From Pseudomonas sp. B21-040 (GTDB taxonomy: Bacteria; Pseudomonadota; Gammaproteobacteria; Pseudomonadales; Pseudomonadaceae): a DNA stretch of 64,000 bases. The stretch spans positions 4,457,501 to 4,521,500 of the forward strand of contig NZ_CP087176.1 of NCBI RefSeq assembly GCF_024748695.1, given 5' to 3'. Positions 22,592-30,999 of this stretch are shown piece after piece; position 1 is the first letter of the stretch, and each line of letters opens with the position of its first letter. The position numbers and the translations under genes were made by a program. The notes under the pieces were generated by a model. That model was not told where the DNA came from, did no database searches, and was given only the letters and a program-made list of their open reading frames with translations.

Positions 22592-24295
22592 CTAATCAAA
22601 ACCCCCGGTAAGGGGAGCCGGTTTGTTCACTGTCAATCCGCGAGCGTGTAGCCGCTGGTGACAAAGGGGGTGCAATAGTACCCGGTTATTTAGGGAGTCT
22701 CCACCGCCTTTTGTGCGGTACAGAATGTGGTGATCATGCCACCCCGTCTCCTTCGTAATCGGTAACTTACACATTGGACACAATCCTTTCTGACTCTGGA
22801 AAAGGCTCAAGATTTGCTTACGGTACGCCAGCCTTTTGAGCATCTGTTCCATACGCCTTTTCTCACCCATTTCCTCCATAGAAGGGTCGAAGGGGTTGTA
22901 CTCCCCACTCACCTTCTTGTGTCGTTCGATTGGAGTGCTCGCTAGCGAGTACAGCTCGATCGTTCGCATCTCTCCCTTGTCATTCATCGTCGCGGTGGCA
23001 AACACCCCTGTCCGCCCCTTCATGGGTCTAAAGTATTTCGCTCCGATCCACTGGAGCGTTTTCTTAGGGTGTCGCCGTTTCGCCCAACGCCATAAAGCCA
23101 GAAAGATCATGTGATCCATGCGGCTATACGCTTTCTTGGCGACTACTGGCTGGTGATAAAACGCCCAACCACGCAGTATCGGATTCAGCTGTCGGATCAG
23201 ATCCTCCTGCCTTACCGTCTTGCTGGTGCTGATAACCCCCCTTACCTTGCTATAGAACGCTTTCACGTTTTTCTTGCTTGGCTTGATCAGAAGTTTCCCA
23301 TCGTACTTGCGGAAATTCCAACCTAGAAAGTCAAAGCCTTCCTTTATATGGATGACACGCGTCTTCTCGAGTGACAACTGCAGCCCTCGTACCGCTAGGA
23401 ACTGCTCTACCCAAGGTCTGACTTCAGTTTCCAGCACCTCTCGCGAGGTTCCAGTTATCACAAAGTCATCCGCATAACGCACCACATTGATTTTCAGCTT
23501 CTTGGCCTTTGTCACCCCCCAGTACAGCTTGAGTTGTGATTCCAGCCCATCCAGCACCAAATTTGCCAAGGTGGGCGAGATAATCCCGCCCTGTGGCGTA
23601 CCGGCATCCGTTGCCTGTAGCTGGCCTTTATGAATCACACCAGCTTTCAACCATTTCCGGAGAACCACCTTGTCCGTTGGGACGTTGGCGATTAGCCAAT
23701 CATGATTGATATGGTCAAAGCAGCCTTTGATGTCCGCCTCCAAAACCCATTGGGCCGAAACCTTCTTGGATAGGCAAACGAACAGCTGCCCCATCGCATC
23801 CGCCGTAGCACGTTCGATCCTGAAGCCGTAGCTATTTGGATCACCTGTGGTTTCTGCAATGGGCGCCAGAGCAAGCAAATACAACGCCTGCATTGCCCTG
23901 TCCGTCATGGTCGGGATGCCCAGAGGACGCTCCTTTCCATTTGACTTCGGAATAAACACACGCCGTAAAGGCCGCGGCTTATATCCGTGGCGCTTCAACC
24001 CATTTGCCGCCTTCCATTTGGCATCGGGTGTATCCCAGAGCACGCGGTCGACTCCCGCCGTGCGCTTACCCTGGTTTTCAGTGACTCGCCGTACGGCCAA
24101 GTATCTGGCCGAGCGTGAGCGGGTCAACATCCGTTGCAGGGCTTTCACCCTGCGCCAGTTGCCTTCCCGACAAGCCTTCGCAATCCGTATCTGCATCGCC
24201 CGGACATTCCGCTGGACACGCCACCAATCGATGTCATGCCAGTGCTGCGGAGCGCCGGAAGGCGCAGACACGGCCATTTGGCTATGTTCTAACAT
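22592..24295 (-). CDS. ltrA: Group II intron reverse transcriptase/maturase
   Basis: 567-residue multifunctional intron protein that helps the intron RNA fold and reverse transcribes it during retrohoming. Reverse transcriptase domains occupy about residues 80-330, with the catalytic YADD in VVRYADDFVITG, then domain X, then a C-terminal HNH endonuclease with CPMC, the HDHH catalytic core and a second zinc pair (PLCHQR). The frame is open and all key residues are visible, so the element may be active. GAGAGGAAGG precedes the ATG at 24295. The HNH type suggests a chloroplast-like (CL) class intron. Confidence 0.95.
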   Translation of the reverse strand: MLEHSQMAVSAPSGAPQHWHDIDWWRVQRNVRAMQIRIAKACREGNWRRVKALQRMLTRSRSARYLAVRRVTENQGKRTAGVDRVLWDTPDAKWKAANGLKRHGYKPRPLRRVFIPKSNGKERPLGIPTMTDRAMQALYLLALAPIAETTGDPNSYGFRIERATADAMGQLFVCLSKKVSAQWVLEADIKGCFDHINHDWLIANVPTDKVVLRKWLKAGVIHKGQLQATDAGTPQGGIISPTLANLVLDGLESQLKLYWGVTKAKKLKINVVRYADDFVITGTSREVLETEVRPWVEQFLAVRGLQLSLEKTRVIHIKEGFDFLGWNFRKYDGKLLIKPSKKNVKAFYSKVRGVISTSKTVRQEDLIRQLNPILRGWAFYHQPVVAKKAYSRMDHMIFLALWRWAKRRHPKKTLQWIGAKYFRPMKGRTGVFATATMNDKGEMRTIELYSLASTPIERHKKVSGEYNPFDPSMEEMGEKRRMEQMLKRLAYRKQILSLFQSQKGLCPMCKLPITKETGWHDHHILYRTKGGGDSLNNRVLLHPLCHQRLHARGLTVNKPAPLTGGFD

Positions 24296-25379
24296 GCTGC
24301 CTTCCTCTCAAGTTTCCCCAAGCGAAAGACGTACGCATCCCCTGACGGGAATGGACGCTCCCGTCAGGGCTAGATTAATGAAAGGTCCGTTACAGCTGGA
24401 CCTCTACGTTCATTGAGACAGGTTTACTCAGAGTTCATGCGACGAAAGACCACGCAGAAGTCTGCCCGGTTTCCCGCGGGGTAATGTCCCAACCCCTATC
24501 CGAGCCATTACAGCCCGGCTTTCGCTTTCTCTGCGATCCCATACCCGCACAGCCAACAGCTCACCTTACGGATCACCTGCCCGAAGGCAGCCATACGGGC
24601 TTACCACGTTCCCTGCCTGTCACACGACTGGGTTAGAGTCTGCCTATTCGCCGGCGACCTTATGTGACGACGTGTTCCGACCCTTGACCAGAACAACCGG
24701 TCGCATCACCTTTTTGGTTAATGCCTATCAGCAGATTAGGCACCGTAATGCTGACGACGTTTATTAGCAGTTCACTTGTGTTACCCATACCAGCCAGCCT
24801 AGCGCCTCAACCCGGTACTGCTCCGAGCATCTGCGCTCCGCCTCACGGCGAAGACGCACCCATACGGGGGCTACATTGTTGGAAGAGCTTCACACCCCAC
24901 CGTTACCAGTGACGCATGTCTTCCTAGGCTATCGTTGGTCGCACAACGAGTCCGCTGCCACTCCAAACAGGCAATGGTTGGACAATGACAGACAGAGCTT
25001 TCGCTCATGTCTCCGGTTTGATGTGAGCAGGGACTGCCGAGGCAGCATGCCCAAAGAATTGTTACCTCCTGTTTCAAAAGCAGGAGGGAACCCCAGCGGG
25101 GATTCTCTCCCGCATGGGTTTAGCCCTGAATAGGACTGATGTGTAGTAGGCACTCCAATACCGGAAAATCCAGTACTGCGGTCGAGCCACCGAGCGCTAA
25201 TCGACCTTGAGTTTGCCACCGCCGCTGCGGCAAGTCCTTGAAGGCATTGGACTTCTGGGAGGGTTTTGTTTCTTGGGGTTGGGTACCCAAGCTCTCGGCT
25301 CTCTTTCGAAAACCCTTCAAGATGACTCTACACCTCGAAGTTTAGGAGACACGCCACGCGTGTCGCACCAAGGGCATGC

Positions 25380-25408
25380 ATTCTAGTGGGTCAAACTCAA
25401 GAAGTCAC
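25380..25408 (-). promoter_or_regulatory. Probable tig promoter, cut off from tig by the intron
   Basis: On the minus strand GTGACT (25408-25403), 17 bases, TAGAAT (25385-25380). The expected start point falls within a few bases of the intron insertion site at 25368/25369. Only the -10 is strong, so this is a tentative call. Confidence 0.45.
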
Positions 25409-25677
25409 CCTACTGAAAACGGGTAAAAACGCAGCAGGCAATTTATAGGTGCGAATGCACGAATGCACCTCGCCCCGATGGCAAATACAGCCAATTACGC
25501 CAGGGCTCTGCGCCAACCCTTCTATATATAGAAGAGGCTGCCAATCATCTCCCTGACAGCCGATCTTGCAAGCAAGGTCGGCGGGCAGCGCGGCATCATC
25601 GAGAAACAAAAATACGACGAAACGCCCCACCCCTGCGACCCAGAACCTGCAGCCGCCAAATACTCGAACCACTGAAA
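25409..25677. other. Gap between tig promoter and tRNA operon
   Basis: No convincing gene. A 91-codon open frame on the minus strand lacks a ribosome site and any recognisable motif. The interval contains a perfect 16-bp palindrome at 25519-25534, listed separately. Confidence 0.5.
25519..25534. repeat. Perfect 16-bp palindrome
   Basis: CTTCTATATATAGAAG reads the same on both strands. It lies between the tRNA terminator and the tig promoter; it could be a protein-binding site or cruciform, nothing more can be said. Confidence 0.5.
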
Positions 25678-25713
25678 CAAAAAAGGCGCCAGACTGTTAA
25701 ATCTGGCGCCTTT
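25678..25713 (-). terminator. Terminator at the end of the tRNA operon
   Basis: A 12-bp perfect stem AAAGGCGCCAGA/TCTGGCGCCTTT followed on the minus strand by a six-T run, right after the last tRNA-His. Confidence 0.88.
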
Positions 25714-25720
25714 CGAAATA

Positions 25721-25796
25721 TGGGGTGGACGATGGGGATCGAACCCACGACAACGGGAGTCACAATCCCGTGCTCTACCAACTGAGCTACGCCCAC
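25721..25796 (-). tRNA. tRNA-His (GTG), second copy
   Basis: 76 bases with acceptor stem GTGGGCG/CGTCCAC, encoded CCA, TTCGATC T-loop and anticodon GTG in the ATTGTGA loop. An extra G at -1 (base 25797) fits tRNA-His. Last gene of the Arg-His-Leu-His operon. Confidence 0.97.
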
Positions 25797-25873
25797 CATA
25801 TTGCCTGTCAAAGAAGCCAAACAACCTCTTTGTAAACCCCAACCACGCCAATCGGCATGAATGAAGCTTTATT

Positions 25874-25958
25874 TGGTGCGGATGAAGAGACTCGAACTCT
25901 TACGCCTCGCGGCGCTGGAACCTAAATCCAGTGTGTCTACCAATTCCACCACATCCGC
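25874..25958 (-). tRNA. tRNA-Leu (TAG)
   Basis: 85 bases with a long variable arm (class II), acceptor GCGGATG/CATCCGC, encoded ACCA, and anticodon TAG within the ATTTAGGT loop. It reads CUN leucine codons. It lies between the two tRNA-His genes. Confidence 0.96.
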
Positions 25959-25975
25959 ATTGAAGCCTTTAAAGC

Positions 25976-26006
25976 AAAGGCGCCAGACTGTTAATCTGGC
26001 GCCTTT
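25976..26006 (-). terminator. Internal terminator-like hairpin in the tRNA operon
   Basis: The same 12-bp stem as the operon terminator with a loop one base shorter. The T tract here is broken (TTTGCTTT), so it should be leaky and allow transcription of tRNA-Leu and the second tRNA-His, or it may be a processing site. Confidence 0.7.
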
Positions 26007-26013
26007 CGAAATA

Positions 26014-26089
26014 TGGGGTGGACGATGGGGATCGAACCCACGACAACGGGAGTCACAATCCCGTGCTCTACCAACTGAGCTACGCCCAC
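26014..26089 (-). tRNA. tRNA-His (GTG), first copy
   Basis: Identical over its length to the copy at 25721-25796, with anticodon GTG and encoded CCA. The identity extends through the terminator on one side and seven bases on the other. Confidence 0.97.
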
Positions 26090-26121
26090 CATATTGCGCT
26101 ACTTGTGCCAAAGCTGCCTAA

Positions 26122-26198
26122 TGGCGCACCCGGCAGGACTCGAACCTGCGACCATCCGCTTAGAAGGCGGATGCTCTATCCAGCTGAGCTACGGGCGC
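26122..26198 (-). tRNA. tRNA-Arg (TCT)
   Basis: 77 bases, acceptor GCGCCCG pairing with CGGGTGC, encoded CCA, TTCGAGT T-loop and anticodon TCT, reading AGA and AGG. First gene of the tRNA operon, about 108 bases after the predicted transcription start. Confidence 0.97.
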
Positions 26199-26312
26199 CT
26201 TGTTAGCTGTAACCTTGGAGGACTACAAACTAAGTGCTTTCCAGTCTTGCGGAATCGTAACTCCGTTCGACCTTCCCAACCAGTGCTAGGCTGTGCCCGA
26301 CAAGTGCGACGA

Positions 26313-26341
26313 ATAGTATAGAGCCCCCCGGAGGTCGTCAA
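26313..26341 (-). promoter_or_regulatory. Sigma-70 promoter of the tRNA operon
   Basis: Minus strand TTGACG (26341-26336), exactly 17 bases, TACTAT (26318-26313). Upstream is an AT-only stretch (about 26342-26382) resembling an UP element, and downstream a GC-rich discriminator (TCGTCGC), the usual design of stable-RNA promoters subject to stringent control. The rest of the gap up to folD holds no gene. Confidence 0.8.
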
Positions 26342-26472
26342 ATCCTTTTTAAAAAAAATTCATTTAATTAAAGGAGTTAGGGGAATTTGCAGACCAAGCG
26401 CCTTTGCCCTCACCTCATGACATGCGAGAATGCGTTCTCTTTTTTTCCCCTCTCGATGGTTAATCACGCGCA

Positions 26473-27327
26473 ATGACTGCACAACTAATCGACGGCAAAT
26501 CGATCGCCGCCAGCCTGCGCCAGCAGATCGCCAAACGCGTTACCGAACGTCGCCAGCAAGGTCTGCGCACGCCGGGGCTCGCGGTGATCCTGGTCGGCAG
26601 CGATCCCGCCTCTCAGGTTTATGTCTCGCACAAGCGTAAAGACTGTGAAGAGGTCGGCTTTATCTCCCAAGCCTATGACCTGCCTTCCGAAACCACTCAA
26701 GAAGCACTGACCGATCTGATCGATCGTCTGAACGACGACCCGGCAATTGACGGCGTTCTGCTTCAGCTTCCTTTACCGGAACACCTGGACGCCTCCAAAT
26801 TGCTGGAGCGCATTCGTCCGGACAAAGACGTCGACGGCTTCCACCCTTATAACGTCGGTCGCCTGGCCCAACGTATTCCGCTGCTGCGCCCCTGCACCCC
26901 TAAAGGCATCATGACCTTGCTGGAAAACACCGGTGCCGATCTCTACGGGATGGATGCCGTGATTGTCGGCGCGTCCAACATTGTTGGCCGCCCGATGGCG
27001 ATGGAGTTGCTGCTGGCCGGTTGCACCGTGACCGTTACCCACCGCTTCACCAAGGATCTGGCTGGCCATGTCGGCCGCGCTGACCTGGTGGTGGTTGCTG
27101 CTGGCAAGCCAGGCCTGGTCAAGGGTGAATGGATCAAGGAAGGCGCGATCGTGATCGATGTCGGCATCAATCGCCAGGAAGACGGCAAACTGGTCGGCGA
27201 CGTAATCTACGAAACCGCCCTGCCCCGTGCTGGCTGGATTACACCCGTACCGGGCGGTGTTGGCCCGATGACCCGTGCCTGCCTGCTGGAAAACACGCTG
27301 TACGCGGCCGAAACCCTGCACAGCTAA
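26473..27327 (+). CDS. folD: Methylenetetrahydrofolate dehydrogenase/cyclohydrolase FolD
   Basis: 284-residue bifunctional cytosolic enzyme interconverting 5,10-methylene-THF, methenyl-THF and 10-formyl-THF with NADP. The catalytic Lys sits in the [14 protein letters not shown] signature near residue 56, the QLPLPEHLD motif follows near 98, the NADP loop [11 protein letters not shown] lies near 167 and the C-terminal [10 protein letters not shown] signature is complete. Divergent from the tRNA operon and followed by a strong terminator, so monocistronic. Confidence 0.97.
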   Translation: MTAQLIDGKSIAASLRQQIAKRVTERRQQGLRTPGLAVILVGSDPASQVYVSHKRKDCEEVGFISQAYDLPSETTQEALTDLIDRLNDDPAIDGVLLQLPLPEHLDASKLLERIRPDKDVDGFHPYNVGRLAQRIPLLRPCTPKGIMTLLENTGADLYGMDAVIVGASNIVGRPMAMELLLAGCTVTVTHRFTKDLAGHVGRADLVVVAAGKPGLVKGEWIKEGAIVIDVGINRQEDGKLVGDVIYETALPRAGWITPVPGGVGPMTRACLLENTLYAAETLHS

Positions 27328-27358
27328 GTGACAAAGCAGACGTAAATGGCCAATCAAG

Positions 27359-27385
27359 AACCCCGCTACTGGCGGGGTTTTTTTT
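27359..27385 (+). terminator. Terminator of folD
   Basis: CCCCGC/GCGGGG stem with a 5-base loop followed by eight T, 32 bases past the folD stop. Confidence 0.88.
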
Positions 27386-27563
27386 GCCTGCAGAAAAAGC
27401 CTGACCACCTGCCGGAAAATGACATATTTTTCATGTTTCCAAACACTTTCATCTCTTACTGGAACAACCATCGACAGTTATTCAGCCATACTCCAGAATG
27501 TCGCGCTTTTTACGAAATAGCCCGTTACAAAACGGCTTATCAACACATAATGAGTCTGCCAGC

Positions 27564-28502
27564 GTGAAAATCCGTCTTTCGATCCTGAGCCTATTTTTTG
27601 CAGTTACAGGGACTTTCATCACGCCAATCGCCAACGCTGGCGATACGACCGCCGCGCCTCGAGATGCAACACATCTCAAACTCGCGTCGGGCAGTTCATT
27701 AGTCATGGATATGCAGACCAACAAAATCATCTACGCCAGCAACCCCGACGTGGTGGTCCCTATCGCTTCCGTGAGCAAGCTGATGACGGGCCTGGTCGTG
27801 GTTGAAGCGCGCCAGAACATGGACGAAATCATCAACATCAACATCAGTGACACCCCGGAAATGAAAGGGGTGTTTTCCCGGGTCAAGCTCAACAGTGAGA
27901 TGCCACGCCGGGAAATGCTGCTGATTGCGCTGATGTCTTCGGAAAACCGCGCGGCGGCAAGCCTGGCCCACCACTACCCGGGTGGCTATGCGGCATTCAT
28001 TGCCGCCATGAACGCCAAGGCCAAGGCACTGGGCATGACCAACACCCACTTCGTTGAGCCGACCGGTCTCTCCCCGCACAACGTGTCCACCGCTCGCGAC
28101 TTGAGCAAACTGCTGGTCGCAGCGCACAAGCAACCGCTATTGACCGAACTGAGTACCACCAAAGAAAAAATCGTGTCGTTCCGCAAGCCCAACTACAGCC
28201 TGCAGTTCCGCAATACCGACCACTTGGTGCGCAAAGACGATTGGGACATCCAGCTGACGAAAACCGGCTTCACCAATCAGGCGGGTCACTGCCTGGTGCT
28301 GGTCACCAGCATGGGTAACCGCCAGGTTGCGCTGGTCATCCTCGACGCTTACGGCAAGTACACTCACTTTGCCGACGCCACCCGTATTCGCAATTGGGTC
28401 GAAACCGGCAAAGGCGCAGACGTGCCGTCGGTGGCCTTGCAGTACAAGTCTGACAAGAACCTCAAGCAACGTCAGAGCGGTGTGATTGAAGCCTCAAAGT
28501 AA
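27564..28502 (+). CDS. pbpG: D-alanyl-D-alanine endopeptidase PbpG (PBP7)
   Basis: 312-residue periplasmic serine peptidase that cuts D-Ala-meso-DAP cross-links in peptidoglycan. The signal peptide ([15 protein letters not shown], ending ANA) is followed by the penicillin-binding triad: SVSK near residue 65, SEN near 123 and KTG near 232. The GTG at 27564 is preferred because it gives a standard signal peptide; the frame extends upstream to 27498 but that adds a polar stretch. No strong ribosome site is visible, so the start is moderately sure. Confidence 0.9.
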   Translation: MKIRLSILSLFFAVTGTFITPIANAGDTTAAPRDATHLKLASGSSLVMDMQTNKIIYASNPDVVVPIASVSKLMTGLVVVEARQNMDEIININISDTPEMKGVFSRVKLNSEMPRREMLLIALMSSENRAAASLAHHYPGGYAAFIAAMNAKAKALGMTNTHFVEPTGLSPHNVSTARDLSKLLVAAHKQPLLTELSTTKEKIVSFRKPNYSLQFRNTDHLVRKDDWDIQLTKTGFTNQAGHCLVLVTSMGNRQVALVILDAYGKYTHFADATRIRNWVETGKGADVPSVALQYKSDKNLKQRQSGVIEASK

Positions 28503-28520
28503 ACCAGCGCTCCCAAAAAC

Positions 28521-28548
28521 AAAGCCCCGAAAAATCGGGGCTTTTTTT
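28521..28548 (+). terminator. Terminator of pbpG
   Basis: A 10-bp stem AAAGCCCCGA/TCGGGGCTTT with a seven-T tail. On the other strand it would also stop the convergent small genes. Confidence 0.88.
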
Positions 28549-28557
28549 GTCTGAGGG

Positions 28558-28773
28558 TTAATCGTTGGGCAGCGGCATCTGATCGTCGTCAGGAATACCG
28601 TCCCCCTTGCTCGGGTCTCTCCAGCCCTCAGGGTGCGCTTTTGGCAACACCGGCCGTGCCAAAGGATCGCGCAGCGGGCTGTTCGGATCCATCACAGGGT
28701 CCGTCGCGGTCCCTTCGGGGGTTGTAGGAACGCTGTCCGGACGCTTGTCGTCGAAACTCGAATCGGTAGACAT
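28558..28773 (-). CDS. Small disordered Asp/Pro-rich protein
   Basis: 71 residues, hydrophilic, with many Asp, Pro, Ser and Thr (DPVMDP, RDPLARPVLP, GDGIPDDDQMPLP). No hydrophobic core or known domain, so probably intrinsically disordered. The ATG at 28773 has GAGGT upstream. It lies 17 bases downstream of a similar small gene, so the two form a pair. Function unknown. Confidence 0.6.
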   Translation of the reverse strand: MSTDSSFDDKRPDSVPTTPEGTATDPVMDPNSPLRDPLARPVLPKAHPEGWRDPSKGDGIPDDDQMPLPND

Positions 28774-28790
28774 AGGCACCTCATCAGGGC

Positions 28791-28997
28791 TCAGGGTTTC
28801 AGATCAGCCAAGGGGTCGTAAGGCTTCGCTGGTGCCTTGGGATTGTCACCTGGCTTCACGTCCCTGGGTGCCTTGGCCGGACCGATGGGATCGACCTGGG
28901 GATCGGCGAGGTCTGGCGAATCGGGATCGAAACCCAGCTCATCGCCCGAAGAATGCTCAGACGAATGCGGGCCGACAGGGGTAGTGGAATGTGCCAT
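28791..28997 (-). CDS. Small disordered Asp/Pro-rich protein, second
   Basis: 68 residues, acidic and Pro-rich (DPDSPDLADPQVDP, KAPAKPYDPLADLKP), with a His/Ser-rich N-terminus and no hydrophobic core. AAGGAGG lies 6 bases before the ATG at 28997, a very strong ribosome site that rules out the longer frame from 29060. It shares the style of the following 71-residue protein and may be a diverged duplicate. Function unknown. Confidence 0.7.
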   Translation of the reverse strand: MAHSTTPVGPHSSEHSSGDELGFDPDSPDLADPQVDPIGPAKAPRDVKPGDNPKAPAKPYDPLADLKP

Positions 28998-29091
28998 GGG
29001 CGCCTCCTTGGTACGGCCCGGACAAATCCGGGTCCTGTCCTTTAGAGAGCCGCTGTGCACGGCAGTGCCCTGCAGAATGACGAACGGAGAC

Positions 29092-29763
29092 CTACTGCGC
29101 CGTCAGGGCCTTTTTTGCCCGCGCAGCTGCTTGCTCCTGACCGGCCTGCCCCAGCTCATTGGCCGCCTTGAGCCAACGCTGCTGATCGACGTTGGTCGGA
29201 ATCTGATCCGGCTTCAGGATCAGCACGGCCCAGCCGCCAGCGTCCTTGAATGACGATTCAAACGAACTGAAACTCATCAAGTCCCGACGATTCATCCCCG
29301 CGCGCAGCAACACGGTCTGCTTCTTACTGTTGTATCCAGCGAGAATGGCGTAGCGCGGCTCAGCCCAGAGCGCCGTACCTTCGGTGAAACGCACCATCAC
29401 CGGATAGCCGGCGGCGACCTGAGTCAGCAGCGCGGGCAAAGTGTTGTCGAGGGGGTAAACCACCATCCCGTACTCTCGGGCCAGGTTCTGCATGTTCTGC
29501 TGTAACTTGTCTTCGGCGCCCGGCAAATGCAGGGGCTTTTCCAGCAAGCCAGGGGTAATGACTATGCCCTGTTGCGCCAACAGGCTGGCCAGCACTTGCG
29601 GTCCACTTTGAAAGGCTTGCCCGCGGTAGAACGTACCACTGAGCTCCACCCGCTCCGGCAGACGCTTGATCTCAGGTGCGACGCTCCCGGCGCACCCCGC
29701 CAATCCGGCAACGCAGCCAACGATCAGTGCTGCCGTTCGAATTCGAGAAAATACCCGCTCCAT
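29092..29763 (-). CDS. C39 peptidase-like lipoprotein without catalytic residues
   Basis: 223-residue lipoprotein: the signal peptide ends LAGC with Cys24. Residues 45-180 resemble the papain-like C39 fold. In true C39 peptidases the first motif reads QxxCGPxxLAxLL and the second HxxVLxGY; here they read FQSGPQVLASLL (Ser53 in place of Cys) and RYAILAGYN (Arg in place of His). The protein is therefore probably a non-peptidase binding domain, with a helical Ala-rich tail at the C-terminus. Role unknown; possibly envelope quality control. Confidence 0.7.
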   Translation of the reverse strand: MERVFSRIRTAALIVGCVAGLAGCAGSVAPEIKRLPERVELSGTFYRGQAFQSGPQVLASLLAQQGIVITPGLLEKPLHLPGAEDKLQQNMQNLAREYGMVVYPLDNTLPALLTQVAAGYPVMVRFTEGTALWAEPRYAILAGYNSKKQTVLLRAGMNRRDLMSFSSFESSFKDAGGWAVLILKPDQIPTNVDQQRWLKAANELGQAGQEQAAARAKKALTAQ

Positions 29764-29908
29764 GTTCACTCTCTGTTCAGGCGCCAGGCACCACACTCCC
29801 GGCTTGGCCGTCGATCATAGGACGACGCGCGGTGCCGGTATAGCTTTAACCGGCAGTTGCGCGCATTCGATAGAGCGAACTCGTTAGTGACAGGCGACCT
29901 TTGGTCAA

Positions 29909-29936
29909 TTGTCTGACACACAGCACCGACTAGACT
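29909..29936 (+). promoter_or_regulatory. Candidate sigma-70 promoter of the 56-residue gene
   Basis: TTGTCT, 16 bases, TAGACT, ending 48 bases upstream of the ATG at 29985. Seen directly; strength unknown. Confidence 0.4.
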
Positions 29937-29984
29937 GACAGTTGCAAAGCGTGTGTGCCCGATGCAGGGCAAAGAGGAGGCACG

Positions 29985-30155
29985 ATGAGCCTTGTTATGA
30001 CGATCGTGATGTTGATTTCCGGCTGGCTGGCCGTTGCCGCCGCCATGTTGTGGGGAGTCCTGCGCATTACCCGACGGCACCATCACCACCCGGTGCAATC
30101 AGCGCCTGTGGCCAAAAGCGAAAAACCAGCTGAGCATCACGCCACCGTGCACTGA
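29985..30155 (+). CDS. 56-residue single-pass membrane protein
   Basis: One hydrophobic helix (about residues 3-25) followed by a His-rich cytosolic or periplasmic tail (RRHHHHP ... EHH). AGAGGAGG precedes the ATG by about 5 bases, a near-perfect ribosome site that argues for real expression. A promoter-like site lies upstream and a strong terminator follows. The His cluster could bind metal, but that is speculation; the family is unknown to me. Confidence 0.7.
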   Translation: MSLVMTIVMLISGWLAVAAAMLWGVLRITRRHHHHPVQSAPVAKSEKPAEHHATVH

Positions 30156-30173
30156 TCGGCCTATTTCAGCCTT

Positions 30174-30212
30174 CAAAAAAAAGGCCGCCTGAACACTCAG
30201 GCGGCCTTTTCG
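30174..30212. terminator. Bidirectional terminator
   Basis: A 12-bp perfect stem AAGGCCGCCTGA/TCAGGCGGCCTT flanked by an A run on the left and a T run on the right, serving both the 56-residue gene and the convergent terC-like gene. Confidence 0.88.
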
Positions 30213-30223
30213 TTTATTGCCAA

Positions 30224-30973
30224 TTAAGCTTCAGTCGCTACGCGCTTCTGCCTGGCGCGGCGGGACATCATGTTCAAGCATTCAATCGTGGCCGAGAACG
30301 CCATGGCCGCATAGACGTAGCCTTTCGGTACGTGGGCGCCGAAGCCTTCGGCGATCAGCGTCATGCCGATCATGATCAGGAAGCCCAGCGCCAGCATCAC
30401 CACCGTCGGGTTGTCGTTGATGAACTTGGCCAATGGATCAGCCGCCAGCAACATCACCAGGACCGACACCACCACCGCAATGATCATGATCGGCAAATGC
30501 TCGGTCATGCCGACAGCGGTAATGATGCTGTCGATGGAAAACACCATGTCCAGCATCAGGATCTGACCGATCGCAGCCGCAAAGCCCAGGGTCACAGTGG
30601 ACGTCGCCGATTTCGGATCTTCCGGCGCCGGGTCCATGCTGTGATGGATCTCGGTGGTCGCCTTCCACAACAGGAACAGGCCGCCGGCAATCAGGATCAT
30701 GTCCTTCCAGGAGAACGCATGGCCGAGAACTTCGATCACAGGCGCCGTCAACTGGACGATGAACGCAATGGTGCTCAGCAGTGCCAGGCGCAGGATCAAC
30801 GCCATGCCGATACCAATACGGCGGGCTTTCTGTCGGTGCTGCTCAGGCAGCTTATTGGTCAGGATCGAGATGAAGATCAGGTTATCGATGCCGAGCACGA
30901 TTTCCATCACCACCAAAGTAGCCAGGGCGACCCAGGCGGTAGGGCTTGCAGCAAGTTCTAAAAGGTATTCCAT
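30224..30973 (-). CDS. TerC family integral membrane protein
   Basis: 249 residues with about seven transmembrane helices. The family signature acidic residues within helices are visible: [10 protein letters not shown] in the first helix and [12 protein letters not shown] in a central one. TerC proteins are linked to tellurite resistance and to metal (Mn) export during protein secretion. No other ter genes are nearby, so a metal-homeostasis role is more likely than tellurite resistance. Followed 26 bases upstream in transcription order by a small lipoprotein gene on the same strand. Confidence 0.9.
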   Translation of the reverse strand: MEYLLELAASPTAWVALATLVVMEIVLGIDNLIFISILTNKLPEQHRQKARRIGIGMALILRLALLSTIAFIVQLTAPVIEVLGHAFSWKDMILIAGGLFLLWKATTEIHHSMDPAPEDPKSATSTVTLGFAAAIGQILMLDMVFSIDSIITAVGMTEHLPIMIIAVVVSVLVMLLAADPLAKFINDNPTVVMLALGFLIMIGMTLIAEGFGAHVPKGYVYAAMAFSATIECLNMMSRRARQKRVATEA

Positions 30974-30999
30974 GGGTCAGTCCTGACTCGTATTAGACG

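Larger units (their letters stand above)
22513..25368 (-). mobile_element. Group II intron (full length, with maturase) in the tig 5' region
   Basis: Minus-strand intron of 2856 bases. The 5' end is set at 25368 (GTGCGAC, the group II GUGYG consensus). The preceding exon bases CCCTTG (25374-25369) match EBS1 CAAGGG (24686-24681) perfectly, and EBS1 lies in a 13-base loop closed by TGTTC/GAACA. The 3' end is set at 22513 after a domain VI helix, ending in AC. Domain V is canonical. Domain IV holds the maturase ORF. The 5' RNA part, 1073 bases, is long and contains GNRA hairpins (for example GAGCGAAAGCTC). The orientation matches tig, so it would sit in a tig leader transcript. End positions are inferred, not proven. 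Confidence 0.85.

Noticed and set aside
24940..24944. Alternative GTGCG 5' end for the group II intron
   Set aside because: It would leave 420 structured bases unexplained and its upstream CTCGTT has no perfect EBS1 partner, whereas the end at 25368 does.
25120..25320. Short open frames within the 5' part of the intron
   Set aside because: They lie in structured intron RNA (domain I) and have no recognisable product.
25397..25672. 91-codon minus-strand frame upstream of tig
   Set aside because: No ribosome site, Cys/Phe-rich random composition, overlaps the promoter and palindrome.
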